Counted from the first letter of the stretch, positions 26,757-36,678 are shown. The stretch: 64,000 nucleotides of DNA from Sphaerochaeta associata (GCF_022869165.1 NZ_CP094929.1:2852001-2916000), one strand, 5' to 3'. Notes: generated by a model not told the origin, from the sequence alone. Made by a program: numbers and translations.

Positions 26757-29612
26757 TTACAAGAGCATGCGAAGTTCTGCATCTTCAAGAGGCTTCAGCA
26801 AAACCCTCTTGATACCCGCTTTCTCACACCGTTTTTGCACTGCAGCGTCAAGTGTAGCAGAGAGGGCGATGATTTCCAGTTTCGGTTGCATCTTCAGCAT
26901 AGCCAGAGCCGTTTCAATCCCATCCAAACCCGGCAGATGCAGGTCCATGAAGACGAGATCGAAACGGTGGCACTCAAGCAACTGCAATGCAGCCTCGCCA
27001 CTTGCAGCAAGCGTCGCTTTGACCTGCAACTCACTCAGTTTCCTGTGTAAAAGCTCGCGGTGAATGGCAGAATCGTCAACCACCAGCACATGGGTTCTCA
27101 AGGCAGCATGCGAAGACAATTTTGCCTTCATTTCCGCTGCAAGTGTCGGGGTGGCAGCCCCATGGAGTACAAAGCCTAAAACTTCGACGCTTGGGGCATA
27201 GAGTGCAAGCGTACCACGGTTGAAGCACGTGCCGAGCAAGAGGCCGCGGGGCTTCACATCCATGGGTCCCGGCAGCACACCACCATCATCAGTATCAAGC
27301 AGGAGATACATACAGTGCGAGGACAAGGCATCAGAGGCGGTATCATAGCGAGCAATGTCCACATCCAATGCCTGCAGGCGCTCGAGCAAGGAGGCTGAGG
27401 AAGGAGATGCTTTGCCGACGTATCCATACCTGCCGCGAGGCAACCTCACAGCACTTCCATACTCCGGCAACTTGAAGGTAATCGTGCAGGTAAAGTGTGA
27501 GCCCCGACCCACCTCACTCTCAATTTCCAGCCTCCCGCCCATGGCTGACACCAGTTGCTTGACAATGCCCAAGCCCAATCCATAGCCCCCGGAAGAGGCA
27601 TTCAATTCTGCAGAGAACAGCCGACTGACCATCTGTTCGGTCATACCGACGCCAGTATCGCTCACCACCATGCCTACCGTGGTTGTATCCGCACGAAGGT
27701 CCAGAAGGGATACCCGTATGGATACCTCTCCGACCTCGGTGAACTTGACAGCATTATGCAGCAAATTTATCAACACCTGCGTGAGGCGGACCGAGTCACC
27801 TGCCACCTGGTGGGGTATTACACTCTCTACTTCATAGGAAAGCTGCAAGTGCTTCTCACCGGCGAACAAGGCTACCGAGTCTACGGCTGCAGCAACCACA
27901 TCCTGGATGCTGAAAGCTTCGCCTCTCAACATAGGCTGTTGATGGGAAAGCAGGGAGAAGTCGAGCAAATCCTGGATGAGATGTGTTACATGGAAACTGC
28001 TGGTCCTGATTTGCGAGACATAGGTGGACTGCCGCTTGTCCAAGGAGGTTTGCTGAAGCAGATCGGCCATCCCCGTAATCGCCGACAAGCTGTTGCGGAT
28101 ATCATGACTGTTTCGTGCATATAATGCATTCAAGCGAAGATTTTGCTGTTCCCTCTCTCCTGCCAGGTTCTTGGTGGCTTCCAAAGCCTGCTGCAGAGCG
28201 TGCTCCGAACGGACATGGGAGAAATAAGAGCCGAGCAGCTGGGCGAAAAACCGCAGCAGTTGGCGTACTTCGGCCGGCCATTGTTTGGCTGCAACAACCG
28301 AATCGAAACCCAGGAAACCAAGCAGTTGCCGATCTACCATGATGGGCTCAACCAAAATCGACTGGATGTGCTGGGCAATCAGCGTGGCTCGTTCGGCCTG
28401 CCAGGAATCAGGAAGGTCCTTCACCTGACAGATGTGAATCTCCTGCCCCTGTTCCAATGTCTTGATCCACTGAGGGAATGCCGTACAAGGCAGGCCTTGC
28501 AGCTGGTTCTTCTCACTGGATATGCCTGGCGCACACCATTCATAGGTATTCGACACCCCCCAATGAGCTTCGCATTGGAAAATATAGGCACGATCGGAAC
28601 CGCTGGAGATTCCAAGCGTTGCAAGAATGTGCTGCAACAGCTCAGGCATCCCTGACAGCGGCCCTTTCATCAACTCATAGGAGAACTGCAACAGGATGTT
28701 GTTCAGCTCAAGGCTGTACGCCTGCGGTGGATTGGACTGCCACTCAGAGAACTGAACAAGCCAATACTCTCCCCCGTTATGAGGAAGCAAGGATGTAGAG
28801 ATCCAAAACCGTTTCATCACTTGAGTATTTCGATCGCAGGCAACAAGTGCCTGACCTTCACAGACCTCATACGCGAATACAGAGCGAATATCCAAACCAA
28901 GCATCCCGTCACTGTCACAAGCAAGCAATGTACACCCAGTGTGATCGATGCTCACGATGTGGAAAGCGGAATCGAGCAGTATTGTTCCCTGAGCTGAAGA
29001 AACCTTGAGCTGTGCGGAAATGTCATCAACACCGACCAGAAAGGAGTCCTTCTCAAACGTGATACTTGCGTGAAAGTAACGAATATCTCCGGTAACCGGG
29101 GAGTGATATTGAAATTCCTGCCTGCTTTTTGTATCTCTCGCACGCTCAAGGGCACTTTGAATATGTGAAGATGTCTCCTCGCTGAAAAAGTCTGGGAATT
29201 TCCTGCCGACAACCTGGTCGAGCGGCAGGCGAAGATGGCGTTGCAGGGGATCGCCCTGTACTTGCGTGATGGCATAATCGGCATCCAAGGCAAACACCAA
29301 ATCGTGTGGGACGCACGTGGTGTCGGGATAGACGATGAACAGCATATCCGTTCCATTGGAAAAAGAAGAGACTGTCACCTGAAGGTCCTGTGGTTTGACT
29401 CTATAGGTGAACGGGAGAGTCTGGTTTTTCACATTCTGGAATTGAAGACGATACAGTATTTCCTTTGGGGACAATGGTACTTCAGTCAGAAGCAAATACT
29501 GCTTTGCACAGGTATTGATGAATTTCAGTGAATAATCTGAGCCGAAACACAGCACCCCTATTTCAAGTGCTTCCATATTCATCCACTGGATATTTTCATC
29601 CCGGAGCATCAT
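26757..29612 (-). CDS. Cytoplasmic hybrid sensor histidine kinase (PAS, GAF-like, HisKA, HATPase, receiver)
   Basis: A 951-residue soluble kinase without membrane spans. PAS-like segments lie at about 1-110, 125-215 and 220-300, then a GAF-like region (about 320-480). The HisKA helix has the variant SHDIRNSL near residue 510. A HATPase domain follows (INLLHNAVKFTE, GYGLGLGIVK), then a degenerate receiver-like module of about 110 residues lacking a phosphoacceptor Asp, and a C-terminal receiver with the acceptor in FMDLHLPG. GAGGAG lies just upstream of ATGATG at 29612-29607, so either may be used. No cognate output regulator is adjacent; the internal receiver suggests a phosphorelay. Confidence 0.88.
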   Translation of the reverse strand: MMLRDENIQWMNMEALEIGVLCFGSDYSLKFINTCAKQYLLLTEVPLSPKEILYRLQFQNVKNQTLPFTYRVKPQDLQVTVSSFSNGTDMLFIVYPDTTCVPHDLVFALDADYAITQVQGDPLQRHLRLPLDQVVGRKFPDFFSEETSSHIQSALERARDTKSRQEFQYHSPVTGDIRYFHASITFEKDSFLVGVDDISAQLKVSSAQGTILLDSAFHIVSIDHTGCTLLACDSDGMLGLDIRSVFAYEVCEGQALVACDRNTQVMKRFWISTSLLPHNGGEYWLVQFSEWQSNPPQAYSLELNNILLQFSYELMKGPLSGMPELLQHILATLGISSGSDRAYIFQCEAHWGVSNTYEWCAPGISSEKNQLQGLPCTAFPQWIKTLEQGQEIHICQVKDLPDSWQAERATLIAQHIQSILVEPIMVDRQLLGFLGFDSVVAAKQWPAEVRQLLRFFAQLLGSYFSHVRSEHALQQALEATKNLAGEREQQNLRLNALYARNSHDIRNSLSAITGMADLLQQTSLDKRQSTYVSQIRTSSFHVTHLIQDLLDFSLLSHQQPMLRGEAFSIQDVVAAAVDSVALFAGEKHLQLSYEVESVIPHQVAGDSVRLTQVLINLLHNAVKFTEVGEVSIRVSLLDLRADTTTVGMVVSDTGVGMTEQMVSRLFSAELNASSGGYGLGLGIVKQLVSAMGGRLEIESEVGRGSHFTCTITFKLPEYGSAVRLPRGRYGYVGKASPSSASLLERLQALDVDIARYDTASDALSSHCMYLLLDTDDGGVLPGPMDVKPRGLLLGTCFNRGTLALYAPSVEVLGFVLHGAATPTLAAEMKAKLSSHAALRTHVLVVDDSAIHRELLHRKLSELQVKATLAASGEAALQLLECHRFDLVFMDLHLPGLDGIETALAMLKMQPKLEIIALSATLDAAVQKRCEKAGIKRVLLKPLEDAELRMLL

Positions 29613-29968
29613 CTCTCCTCGTCAGCGTCCCATCAATCATGAGACGATACAGTGTAACATACATGAGTGATAAAATGACGAGAATTCTAATACAAAGTCA
29701 CGAGAGACCAATTGTGGCCATTAGTATGAATACTCGTACCTTGTTTATAGAGATGAATCATTATTTTGTTTATATATATAATTTTACAAGAAACTTGCTT
29801 TCAGTTGAAACAAATAGCAATGTATATCTTGCTCCTCAATTGTCTTACCCTGTAAGTAAATTCCTACGATAGGACATCCACAAAACATTGACCGCTGAAA
29901 TTGTATCCCTTACGTTGGTAATGGTACTACCACGTATACATTTCTGCTAGGGAAAGGATGACTTTGGA
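29613..29968. other. AT-rich intergenic region
   Basis: About 355 bases between the hybrid kinase start (leftward) and a small rightward gene. It is markedly AT-rich around 29750-29800 (TTTATATATATAATTTT). I see no convincing protein-coding frame or structured RNA. It should hold the kinase promoter. Confidence 0.5.
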
Positions 29969-30178
29969 ATGCTGGCATATGATTATCGAATCCAGACCAA
30001 TCTGCCGTTCGATTACTATCGCATCTACTCGATACCAAACAAACCGGAATTGACCGACTACACCCGTCTGCTCTGGTATGGCTATGATGAGGAAGGCCCT
30101 ACCATTTATCGACAGAATCCTCAAACCGGACAAGTGGTCAGGATTGACTACACGACCACTCCTGATAAGGACAAGTAG
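29969..30178 (+). CDS. Small hypothetical protein, tyrosine-rich
   Basis: A 69-residue frame with unusual but protein-like composition (nine Tyr, balanced charge, for example FDYYRIYSIPNKPELTDY). AGGA at 29955-29958 is ten bases before the ATG. It ends seven bases before the convergent LuxR-type regulator. A frame of similar length exists on the other strand (29927-30133), but its composition is less natural. No family recognised; existence is plausible rather than certain. Confidence 0.42.
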   Translation: MLAYDYRIQTNLPFDYYRIYSIPNKPELTDYTRLLWYGYDEEGPTIYRQNPQTGQVVRIDYTTTPDKDK

Positions 30179-30185
30179 TCATACA

Positions 30186-30794
30186 TCAATGCATGACTGC
30201 CAGTTTGTACAACTCAAGCACGGAATCAACACCGAGTTTCTGCATGAGTCGGCTTTTGTAGGTACTCACCGACTTGATTGAGATTTTCAACTCAAATCCA
30301 ATCTCCTTCACCGTATAGCCGTGTGCCAGCAGCTTGAATACTTCGAGTTCCCGTTCACTCAAATTCTCAAGCTCCCCGATTTGCTGCTTGCCGCTCTCCT
30401 TCTTCGCAAAGAACGTATTCCCTTGCAGTATTGCGTCGATCGCCTGCTTCAGAACATCATACTCAACATTCTTGTTCAGATACCCTCTTGCCCCAAGTGC
30501 TTTTGATTCCTTGAGATAGAACACCTCCGGATACATGCTCAATATGCAAACAGGAGGATGGTCGGGGATTTTTTGTTGCAACTCCTGCAACACTTCCAGA
30601 CCATTCTTCCAGGGCAATGCAATATCCAGAAAAATCAGATCGATTGCAGCCAAATTGTCATATTCAAGCGATTGCAAAAATTCGCGTCCATCACAGTATT
30701 CTGAAACTACACGGATATCGGATTCTCGTTCAAGCATGGAGATCAAACCCTTTCTGAACAGAGCGTGATCTTCCACTACGGCAATACTAATCAT
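30186..30794 (-). CDS. NarL/FixJ-type response regulator
   Basis: A receiver domain starts MISIAVVEDHALFRKGL and has its phosphoacceptor in LIFLDIALP at about residue 55. It is joined to a LuxR-type helix-turn-helix (LSERELEVFKLLAHGYTVKE) at the C-terminus. I start it at ATG 30794, with GGAGGG five bases upstream. Longer frames begin inside the upstream kinase gene. It overlaps the end of the 7TM kinase by eight bases on the same strand, so it is the partner of that kinase. Regulated genes are unknown. Confidence 0.9.
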   Translation of the reverse strand: MISIAVVEDHALFRKGLISMLERESDIRVVSEYCDGREFLQSLEYDNLAAIDLIFLDIALPWKNGLEVLQELQQKIPDHPPVCILSMYPEVFYLKESKALGARGYLNKNVEYDVLKQAIDAILQGNTFFAKKESGKQQIGELENLSERELEVFKLLAHGYTVKEIGFELKISIKSVSTYKSRLMQKLGVDSVLELYKLAVMH

Positions 30795-32562
30795 GCAAAC
30801 CCTCCAACTGCGTGGGAAACGCTCTGTTGACAATCAGCATGACAGTACTTCCGGCTCCCACTTTACTTTCAATTTTCAACATCCCTTCCATATGCATCAT
30901 ACATCGTCTGGCAACATACAATCCCAATCCAGGCCCCTTCTCTCCAGCAGTGCCAACGTGTTTCACGCCCCAGGTATCGGCTTCGAATGCATGCATGGAA
31001 GCCTCATCAAACCCTATACCATCATCATTCACTGCAAACGTTACAGTCTGCCTCTGGATGATTACTTGGACAACAACACTGCCGCCCTCATACGAAAACT
31101 TAATTGCATTATCCACCACAATTCTCAAAGCGCCAACAAGAAGCGTCATATTTGCGCTGACCAGGGTGCAATCCTCGGGTTCAAAGGTAAGCTTGACGCC
31201 TTTCCTTTGTGCATAGCGCAACAACGAGGGAGGGAGTTCATGAATAATTGTATCGGAATCGATGGGAGTAACCGGATAAGAAAGCGGTACGTCTGCAAGC
31301 AGGAGCAGATGATTGATCAGCATATCGGACCGATCGACCAGCTCATCCAATTCCTCGGAAGCCTCTTCCCAAAGCATAGGGGTTTTTTGTACTCCATTCG
31401 GTTGGAACAACTGTTTCATCGCCTTCATTGCAACAAGCGGAGAGCGCAAATCGTGTGAAAGAATCTGCATGACTGTGGAACGAAACTCATTCGTCGCATG
31501 CAGTGCCCGATTGCTCTCCTTCAGTGCCTGGACGGTATTCATCCAATCCGTGATATCGCGGATCAACAGAAGCGTGAAGGTGGAAGAGTGGGGCTTGGCA
31601 GCAACTTCACGAATTTCAAACCATCGCTTGGAATCCGTGGTGCAGCAGATGCCTGCCAATTGCCTGCCCGGATTGCTCTCACTGTCTGCCTGATTGGCAA
31701 ACTGTTTCAACAGGGCGATATGCTCGGCAGCCTCTATCAGGGGAACCCCGATACATTCTGCTGACAGCTCAGGCATGTACTGCTGGGTGACTGCTGTGTA
31801 ATCGACAATGACCCGATTATGGTCGAGGACCAACAGGCCATCCTGCAGAGCCTCGAACACCAGCTGGTTGTCGACAGGGGCAACCTTGAACAAGGAATCA
31901 CGATGGTAGAGAAAACCAAGCAGGATGAGAGAGACACACCAGGAGAAAGGAAGGATATCCACCGGCTGCCTGGTTGAGCTGAACACAGTACCGAGCCCCG
32001 CAGCCAAGGGAATCAAGTAGGCAGCGATCAATACGAGATTCTGCTTGCGATACGCTCGGTTCCCCCAGACCACCATTCTCAGGATGGCAAATATTCCAAT
32101 CACCATAGCTGTGACTTGGTACAGTGTATGGAGGTGGTAGAGCTCATGTACCAAGGGGTCCATGCCTATAAAAAACTGCAACACCGAACCATCGTATCCT
32201 GGATGAAAGGGAAAGGAGAAGTGCAGTATTGTAAACAGAATCGATAAACTGAGAGTAAACCCATTCATGAATCGTTTCGCACCGATTTTCGTGCGGTAGT
32301 ACGTCAGAAGAAAATTGAGATTTGCAAAGGGGACGAAACAGAGGCTCATAAATTGTACTTGATTGAGAACGGTGATTGCATTCTGCCTGTCTACTACATA
32401 CAGCAGTGAGGCTGTAATCGTATAGACACCCAGGAGCCCGAGCAAAAGAACAAGTTCATTCACCCCATGATAGGCTCGCCTCCGAAGCAATACAATTACT
32501 ATTCCAAGTTGCAGGAAAGCTATACCGGCCGTTGCGGCTGCAACTACGGTGGTCTGAGTCAT
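30787..32562 (-). CDS. Sensor histidine kinase with 7TM N-terminal domain and PAS domain
   Basis: Seven hydrophobic segments in about residues 1-215 match the histidine-kinase N-terminal 7TM module. A PAS-like domain follows (GLLVLDHNRVIVDYT, about 225-340), then HisKA with LSHDLRSPL near residue 365 and a HATPase domain with VDNAIKFSYEGG and GPGLGLYVARR. ATG 32562 is preceded by AAAGGA six bases upstream; TTG 32568 is less likely. It signals to the LuxR-type regulator encoded immediately downstream. The 7TM module probably senses a small ligand in or outside the membrane, which is unknown. Confidence 0.9.
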   Translation of the reverse strand: MTQTTVVAAATAGIAFLQLGIVIVLLRRRAYHGVNELVLLLGLLGVYTITASLLYVVDRQNAITVLNQVQFMSLCFVPFANLNFLLTYYRTKIGAKRFMNGFTLSLSILFTILHFSFPFHPGYDGSVLQFFIGMDPLVHELYHLHTLYQVTAMVIGIFAILRMVVWGNRAYRKQNLVLIAAYLIPLAAGLGTVFSSTRQPVDILPFSWCVSLILLGFLYHRDSLFKVAPVDNQLVFEALQDGLLVLDHNRVIVDYTAVTQQYMPELSAECIGVPLIEAAEHIALLKQFANQADSESNPGRQLAGICCTTDSKRWFEIREVAAKPHSSTFTLLLIRDITDWMNTVQALKESNRALHATNEFRSTVMQILSHDLRSPLVAMKAMKQLFQPNGVQKTPMLWEEASEELDELVDRSDMLINHLLLLADVPLSYPVTPIDSDTIIHELPPSLLRYAQRKGVKLTFEPEDCTLVSANMTLLVGALRIVVDNAIKFSYEGGSVVVQVIIQRQTVTFAVNDDGIGFDEASMHAFEADTWGVKHVGTAGEKGPGLGLYVARRCMMHMEGMLKIESKVGAGSTVMLIVNRAFPTQLEGLHD

Positions 32563-32871
32563 AACCAATCCTTTATCTCAATCAAGCAACTTTCTCTTTA
32601 CCTGTCGGAAAAGTTCCTTAATGAGTATTAGGGTACCCTCGCAGGAAAGTGAAGCCTAGTAAACAGCCTACAATTTTTTGTCAGAATTTTCTTACAGGTT
32701 CATTTTAAATTGTACACTATGTCATTATACTAAAAGAAGTATAGCAAACCTATTCCAGATGCCTTTCTTATATATTTCAAGAACAATCATCAGTACTCTT
32801 TGCATCCTTTGAAAACTTATGTCATAGTACGTAGAGAGAAGCAAAGGCGGCAATCCATTACTAGACATACA
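32563..32871. other. Divergent intergenic region
   Basis: About 300 AT-rich bases between the 7TM kinase and the GGDEF/HD-GYP gene, which diverge. A TATACT near 32726 could be a -10 element for the rightward gene, but I do not see a good -35 at the right distance. No coding or RNA gene is evident. Confidence 0.4.
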
Positions 32872-35556
32872 ATGGGAGCAAAGAAATTGAAGAGCAAGAA
32901 GCCTCTTTCAATCAAGCAAACGGTGTTTCTGATCTTCCTTGGGGTTATGGTACTCACCCTCGTGGGAATCGGGACGATGGTCTACACGCGGTGGACTGCG
33001 TCCGCAATGAAAACCACAGATGACATATCCAACACCATCGGCTTGTCATTGCAGAATCAGCTTGGCTCCTTCATGTCCATCCCATGGCAGATAAACGAAA
33101 CCAGCCACACGATTATCGAACAGCAAGTCATCGATATGGGCAGCGATGTCCAACGCGATCGGTTTTTCGTCTCGGTGCTTTCATCGTTCGCTCCCTATGT
33201 ATACAGCTTCAGCTACGGAAGCAGCGAAGGCCATTACTTTGGGGCACGAAGAAATGCGCAAGACAGCGTGGAGATCATGCGTAACGACGAGCAGACAGGG
33301 GGACGATCCTGGTACTATTCGGTTACCCCCGACCTGCGCATCGCTCAGAAAATATTTGACGCAGGGACTTTCGATCCCAGAACCCGGCCTTGGTATAAAA
33401 CCGTCGAACAATCAGGAGCAGCCTCCTTCTCCCCGGTATATAAACACTTTGTCATGGATGACATGTCCATTTCGGCTGCCTGGCCCATCTACAACCAGGA
33501 CAACGTCCTTCAAGGTGTTCTGGGGACTCATGTCCTGCTGACGCACATCGGCGAGTACCTCGCCCGTGCAGTGAGTCCCATTGGTGGACAGGCTGTGGTT
33601 ATAGAACGAAAAACAGGATTGTTGGTGGCAAACTCCCTGGGTATGAAAAACTTCTCTTCAGCTGCAGACGGAACATTCCAGAGGCTCCATATCTCCGCAC
33701 TACCAAACAAGGCCTTCGCGCAGGCCTTCGAGGCCGGCCAAGGCTCCACTTTCCAAGGGTACCAAGTGAGCATGCTACCCTTGACGCTCCCAGGTGTGGA
33801 TTGGTTGGTTCTCTGTGCCATACCGAACGACATTCTGTTCTCCGAGGTGAGAAACACTATCATCATCACCATCTTTTTAGCCCTGCTCGCGATGCTGGCC
33901 GGGCTGTTCCTCTATAATATTGTTGCAGGATACCTGATGCATCCACTCGATCAGTTGCTGGAGGTCTCAAAGGCTCTTTCCGAAGGGGATCTCAGCCGTC
34001 GCACCCACCTGTCCAGAGAGGATGAGATCGGCAGCATATCCTCCAGCATGAACAACGTAGCCGATACCATGCAGAACCTGATCAACACCCTTGAATCTCA
34101 GGTGAAAGAGCGCACGGAGGCTCTGCATGAAAACAAGGAGCAACTTGAGCTGCTGCTCAACTCCACCGCCGAGGGCATCTACGGTATCGACCTGGAGGGA
34201 ATCTGCACCTTCTGCAATCAAAGCGCTGTTACCATTCTGGGGTATGAGAGCCAAGAACACATTGTAGGAAAACAGGCCCACGCTCTTATCCATCACAGTC
34301 ATCGCGGAGGCAAGCCGCGCCCAATCTCAGAATGCAAAATCTTCCAAGCGATCCATGAAGGCAGAGGCATTGCGGCTGAGGATGAGGTTTTCTGGAGAGC
34401 AGACGGCACTTCCTTTGTCGTTTCTTACCACGCCTACCCCCAGATCCGTTCGGGCAACGTGGTAGGAGGTGTAGTTTCCTTTATGGACATCACCCAGCGC
34501 AGGCAGAAAGAGGATCAGATAGCTTTCCTTGGAAGCCACGATCCCTTGACCGGCCTGTTCAATAGACGGCATTTCGAAGAGCAATTCCGCCTTTTGAACA
34601 AGGATGAATATTTACCGCTTTCGCTGATCTTCGCCGATCTTAACGGACTCAAACTGACAAACGACATCTTCGGACATAAGGAAGGTGATCGCCTGCTTTG
34701 CCAAGCGGCTGAAATCCTCAAGCAGGCCTGCAGAGGCGGCGATGTGGTTGCACGCATCGGAGGGGATGAGTTCATCCTTCTCTTACCCAATACCAATGCC
34801 GAGCAGACTCGGCAGGCCATCTATCAAATACGGCAGAGCATTGCAAAAACGCCATTTGAGACCATCAAATGCAGTATATCACTTGGGTTTGATACTAAAA
34901 CAACACCTGAGGTGACACTTGAGGAGCTCATGGCGAATGCCGAGAATGCCATGTACAAGGACAAGATTTCCAACCGCAAGCACGTCCAGCATACTATGCT
35001 CGCAAACCTGCAGGAGAAGCTCTTTACACGAAATCCAAAGGAGAAGGAACATTCCAAGGCAGTCGGCCGCTTGAGCTCGCGCCTGGGCTCGGCCCTGCGC
35101 CTGACGGAAGCTGAAATCGTCACCTTGGAGAAAGCCGCACTTGTGCATGACATAGGGAAAATCTCTGTAAGCGAAGAGCTGTTCGCAAAAAAAGTATTGA
35201 CCGATCATGAATATGCCACGATGCAGCAACATGCTGTCGTCGGCTATCGTATCCTGAACCTGTTTGAGGATACCTTGGTCCTCGCTGAAGTTGTCTACAG
35301 CCACCATGAACGATGGGACGGCAAGGGCTATCCCCGCGGTCTTCAGGGGAACAGGATACCCCTGCTTGCCCGTATTATCGCCATTGCCGAGGTCTACGAC
35401 CGAGTTCTTACCGATGCAGAGGGGGATGAGCACCAGCGAACACAGAAGGCTCGCACAGTCATCCATGAAGGAGCAGGAACCCAGTTCGACCCGGACCTTG
35501 CATCCCTGTTCCTCGCTCTTCTGGAACAAGAGCAATCGAATAGTCATAATCTATAG
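32872..35556 (+). CDS. Cache-HAMP-PAS-GGDEF-HD-GYP c-di-GMP turnover protein
   Basis: An 894-residue membrane protein. Span 1 is near residues 18-40, a double-Cache-like extracytoplasmic sensor is at about 45-330, and span 2 and HAMP cover about 330-405. A PAS domain (about 420-540) leads to a GGDEF domain with intact GGDEF near residue 629 and an HD-GYP domain (VHDIGK near 758, GKGYPRG near 818). Both catalytic motifs are intact. An RGGD inhibitory site precedes GGDEF, so it can both make and hydrolyse c-di-GMP with feedback. Start ATG 32872 lacks a clear ribosome site; a TTG at 32800 would add 24 residues. Confidence 0.88.
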   Translation: MGAKKLKSKKPLSIKQTVFLIFLGVMVLTLVGIGTMVYTRWTASAMKTTDDISNTIGLSLQNQLGSFMSIPWQINETSHTIIEQQVIDMGSDVQRDRFFVSVLSSFAPYVYSFSYGSSEGHYFGARRNAQDSVEIMRNDEQTGGRSWYYSVTPDLRIAQKIFDAGTFDPRTRPWYKTVEQSGAASFSPVYKHFVMDDMSISAAWPIYNQDNVLQGVLGTHVLLTHIGEYLARAVSPIGGQAVVIERKTGLLVANSLGMKNFSSAADGTFQRLHISALPNKAFAQAFEAGQGSTFQGYQVSMLPLTLPGVDWLVLCAIPNDILFSEVRNTIIITIFLALLAMLAGLFLYNIVAGYLMHPLDQLLEVSKALSEGDLSRRTHLSREDEIGSISSSMNNVADTMQNLINTLESQVKERTEALHENKEQLELLLNSTAEGIYGIDLEGICTFCNQSAVTILGYESQEHIVGKQAHALIHHSHRGGKPRPISECKIFQAIHEGRGIAAEDEVFWRADGTSFVVSYHAYPQIRSGNVVGGVVSFMDITQRRQKEDQIAFLGSHDPLTGLFNRRHFEEQFRLLNKDEYLPLSLIFADLNGLKLTNDIFGHKEGDRLLCQAAEILKQACRGGDVVARIGGDEFILLLPNTNAEQTRQAIYQIRQSIAKTPFETIKCSISLGFDTKTTPEVTLEELMANAENAMYKDKISNRKHVQHTMLANLQEKLFTRNPKEKEHSKAVGRLSSRLGSALRLTEAEIVTLEKAALVHDIGKISVSEELFAKKVLTDHEYATMQQHAVVGYRILNLFEDTLVLAEVVYSHHERWDGKGYPRGLQGNRIPLLARIIAIAEVYDRVLTDAEGDEHQRTQKARTVIHEGAGTQFDPDLASLFLALLEQEQSNSHNL

Positions 35557-35575
35557 AAATTAGTATCCAGAGGTG

Positions 35576-35637
35576 TTGACAGAGAATGAGCTTGGTTGTA
35601 TATTGAACAGTGTTCAATATTCTAACACTGTTCAATA
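35576..35637 (+). promoter_or_regulatory. Promoter and TetR operator of the first TetR cassette
   Basis: TTGACA (35576-35581), 17 bases, TATATT (35599-35604). TATTGAACAGTGTT (35601-35614) and its exact inverse AACACTGTTCAATA (35624-35637) flank nine bases. The left arm also lies inside a perfect 15-base palindrome, TTGAACAGTGTTCAA (35603-35617). The operator overlaps the -10 and start site, so binding by the TetR protein at 35648 would repress its own operon. Confidence 0.9.
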
Positions 35638-35647
35638 AGGAGCAACC

Positions 35648-36265
35648 ATGTCTACACGAAGGGAACGCGACGCCTTGCGGATGAAGGACGATATTCTCGA
35701 TGCTGCACGACAACTGGCAGAGAAAGAGGGCTTCGAAGCAATTTCCATACGGAAGATCGCCCAAAAAATCGACTATACCCCCTCGCTGATCTACCACTAC
35801 TTTGCCAGCAAGGAGGAGATTGTCTCCGTCCTCCTGCAACAAGGCTATGCAAAGCTTGCCGCAGCTCTTGGAGCAGCTGGCAACCAGGCACAAGACCCCA
35901 AGCGCAAGCTGATGGCGATGACCCGAACCTTCCTGCAGACAGCGCTCGAAATACCTCAGGAATTTACCATTGTTCACACCGATGGCTCACCCTCGGTGGT
36001 GGAACACACCTCCTACCTCTTCAAGGGAGCAGCCGAAAAACGCATTGCCATACGCATCCTTGCCCAATGCATTCAAAGCATGCATCAAGACAAGGATGTG
36101 AACTTCTCCCTGATTGAATTATCAGCCCAGTCCATAGCTGCTGCAACCATGGGTCTCGCCTTGAAACTCATCGTGGAAAAAGACCTTGACGAGACGCAGA
36201 GGGAAACGATCATCACCTACTTCAGTGAAGTAGTCGTAGTGCGCATGGCCGGAATGGAGGATTAA
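35648..36265 (+). CDS. TetR-family repressor, first cassette
   Basis: A 205-residue protein with a TetR_N helix-turn-helix (AISIRKIAQKIDYTPSLIYH) at about residues 35-60 and a helical C-terminal ligand domain. AAGGAG precedes the ATG. It is followed after three bases by an FMN-binding lipoprotein and then by a small CRHEGLD protein, all under the promoter and operator at 35576-35637. It probably represses this operon until an unknown small molecule binds it. Confidence 0.92.
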   Translation: MSTRRERDALRMKDDILDAARQLAEKEGFEAISIRKIAQKIDYTPSLIYHYFASKEEIVSVLLQQGYAKLAAALGAAGNQAQDPKRKLMAMTRTFLQTALEIPQEFTIVHTDGSPSVVEHTSYLFKGAAEKRIAIRILAQCIQSMHQDKDVNFSLIELSAQSIAAATMGLALKLIVEKDLDETQRETIITYFSEVVVVRMAGMED

Positions 36266-36268
36266 CAC

Positions 36269-36649
36269 ATGAATAAACTACTTGCTCTTGCTCTGATGCT
36301 TGGCATCACCCTCTTGGGCTCCTGCAGCCTGTTCTCGCTCACCAGAGGGCTTGATGAGATGATGAGCCTTGAAATTGGGGAAGTCGATCTCGCAGTCGTA
36401 CCGGACGGCCCCTACCGGGGATCGTTCGCCTTTGAACGATGGAGCAATACCGTGGAGGTGACGGTACAGAACCATGTAATCACGGCAATTCGCATAATCA
36501 AGGACATGAAGTTTGCAAAGGACGAGGTCTCCAGTGCCGTGTTTGAACGCGTTCGGACCCAGCAAAGCGTACAGGTCGATGCCGTATCCGGCTCAACAGT
36601 TACTTCGAAAGCCTATCTTAAGTCCATCGAATTGGCATTACAGCCATAA
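36269..36649 (+). CDS. FMN-binding domain lipoprotein
   Basis: A 126-residue lipoprotein with lipobox LGSC (Cys19) and one FMN-binding domain. The flavinylation motif DAVSGSTVTS lies at about residues 104-113, with the second Thr as likely FMN attachment site. It resembles the FMN-binding domain of RnfG/NqrC and other ApbE substrates, and would carry covalent FMN outside the cytoplasmic membrane. GGAGGATT precedes ATG 36269, three bases after the TetR stop. The only ApbE in the window is at 50682-51638. An electron-transfer role is inferred. Confidence 0.85.
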   Translation: MNKLLALALMLGITLLGSCSLFSLTRGLDEMMSLEIGEVDLAVVPDGPYRGSFAFERWSNTVEVTVQNHVITAIRIIKDMKFAKDEVSSAVFERVRTQQSVQVDAVSGSTVTSKAYLKSIELALQP

Positions 36650-36678
36650 CAATCTTTTTACAAGGAGGATTCACTACC

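Noticed and set aside
29528-29872. 114-codon rightward frame overlapping the hybrid kinase 5' end
   Set aside because: Mostly AT-rich intergenic DNA with no ribosome site and no protein-like pattern.
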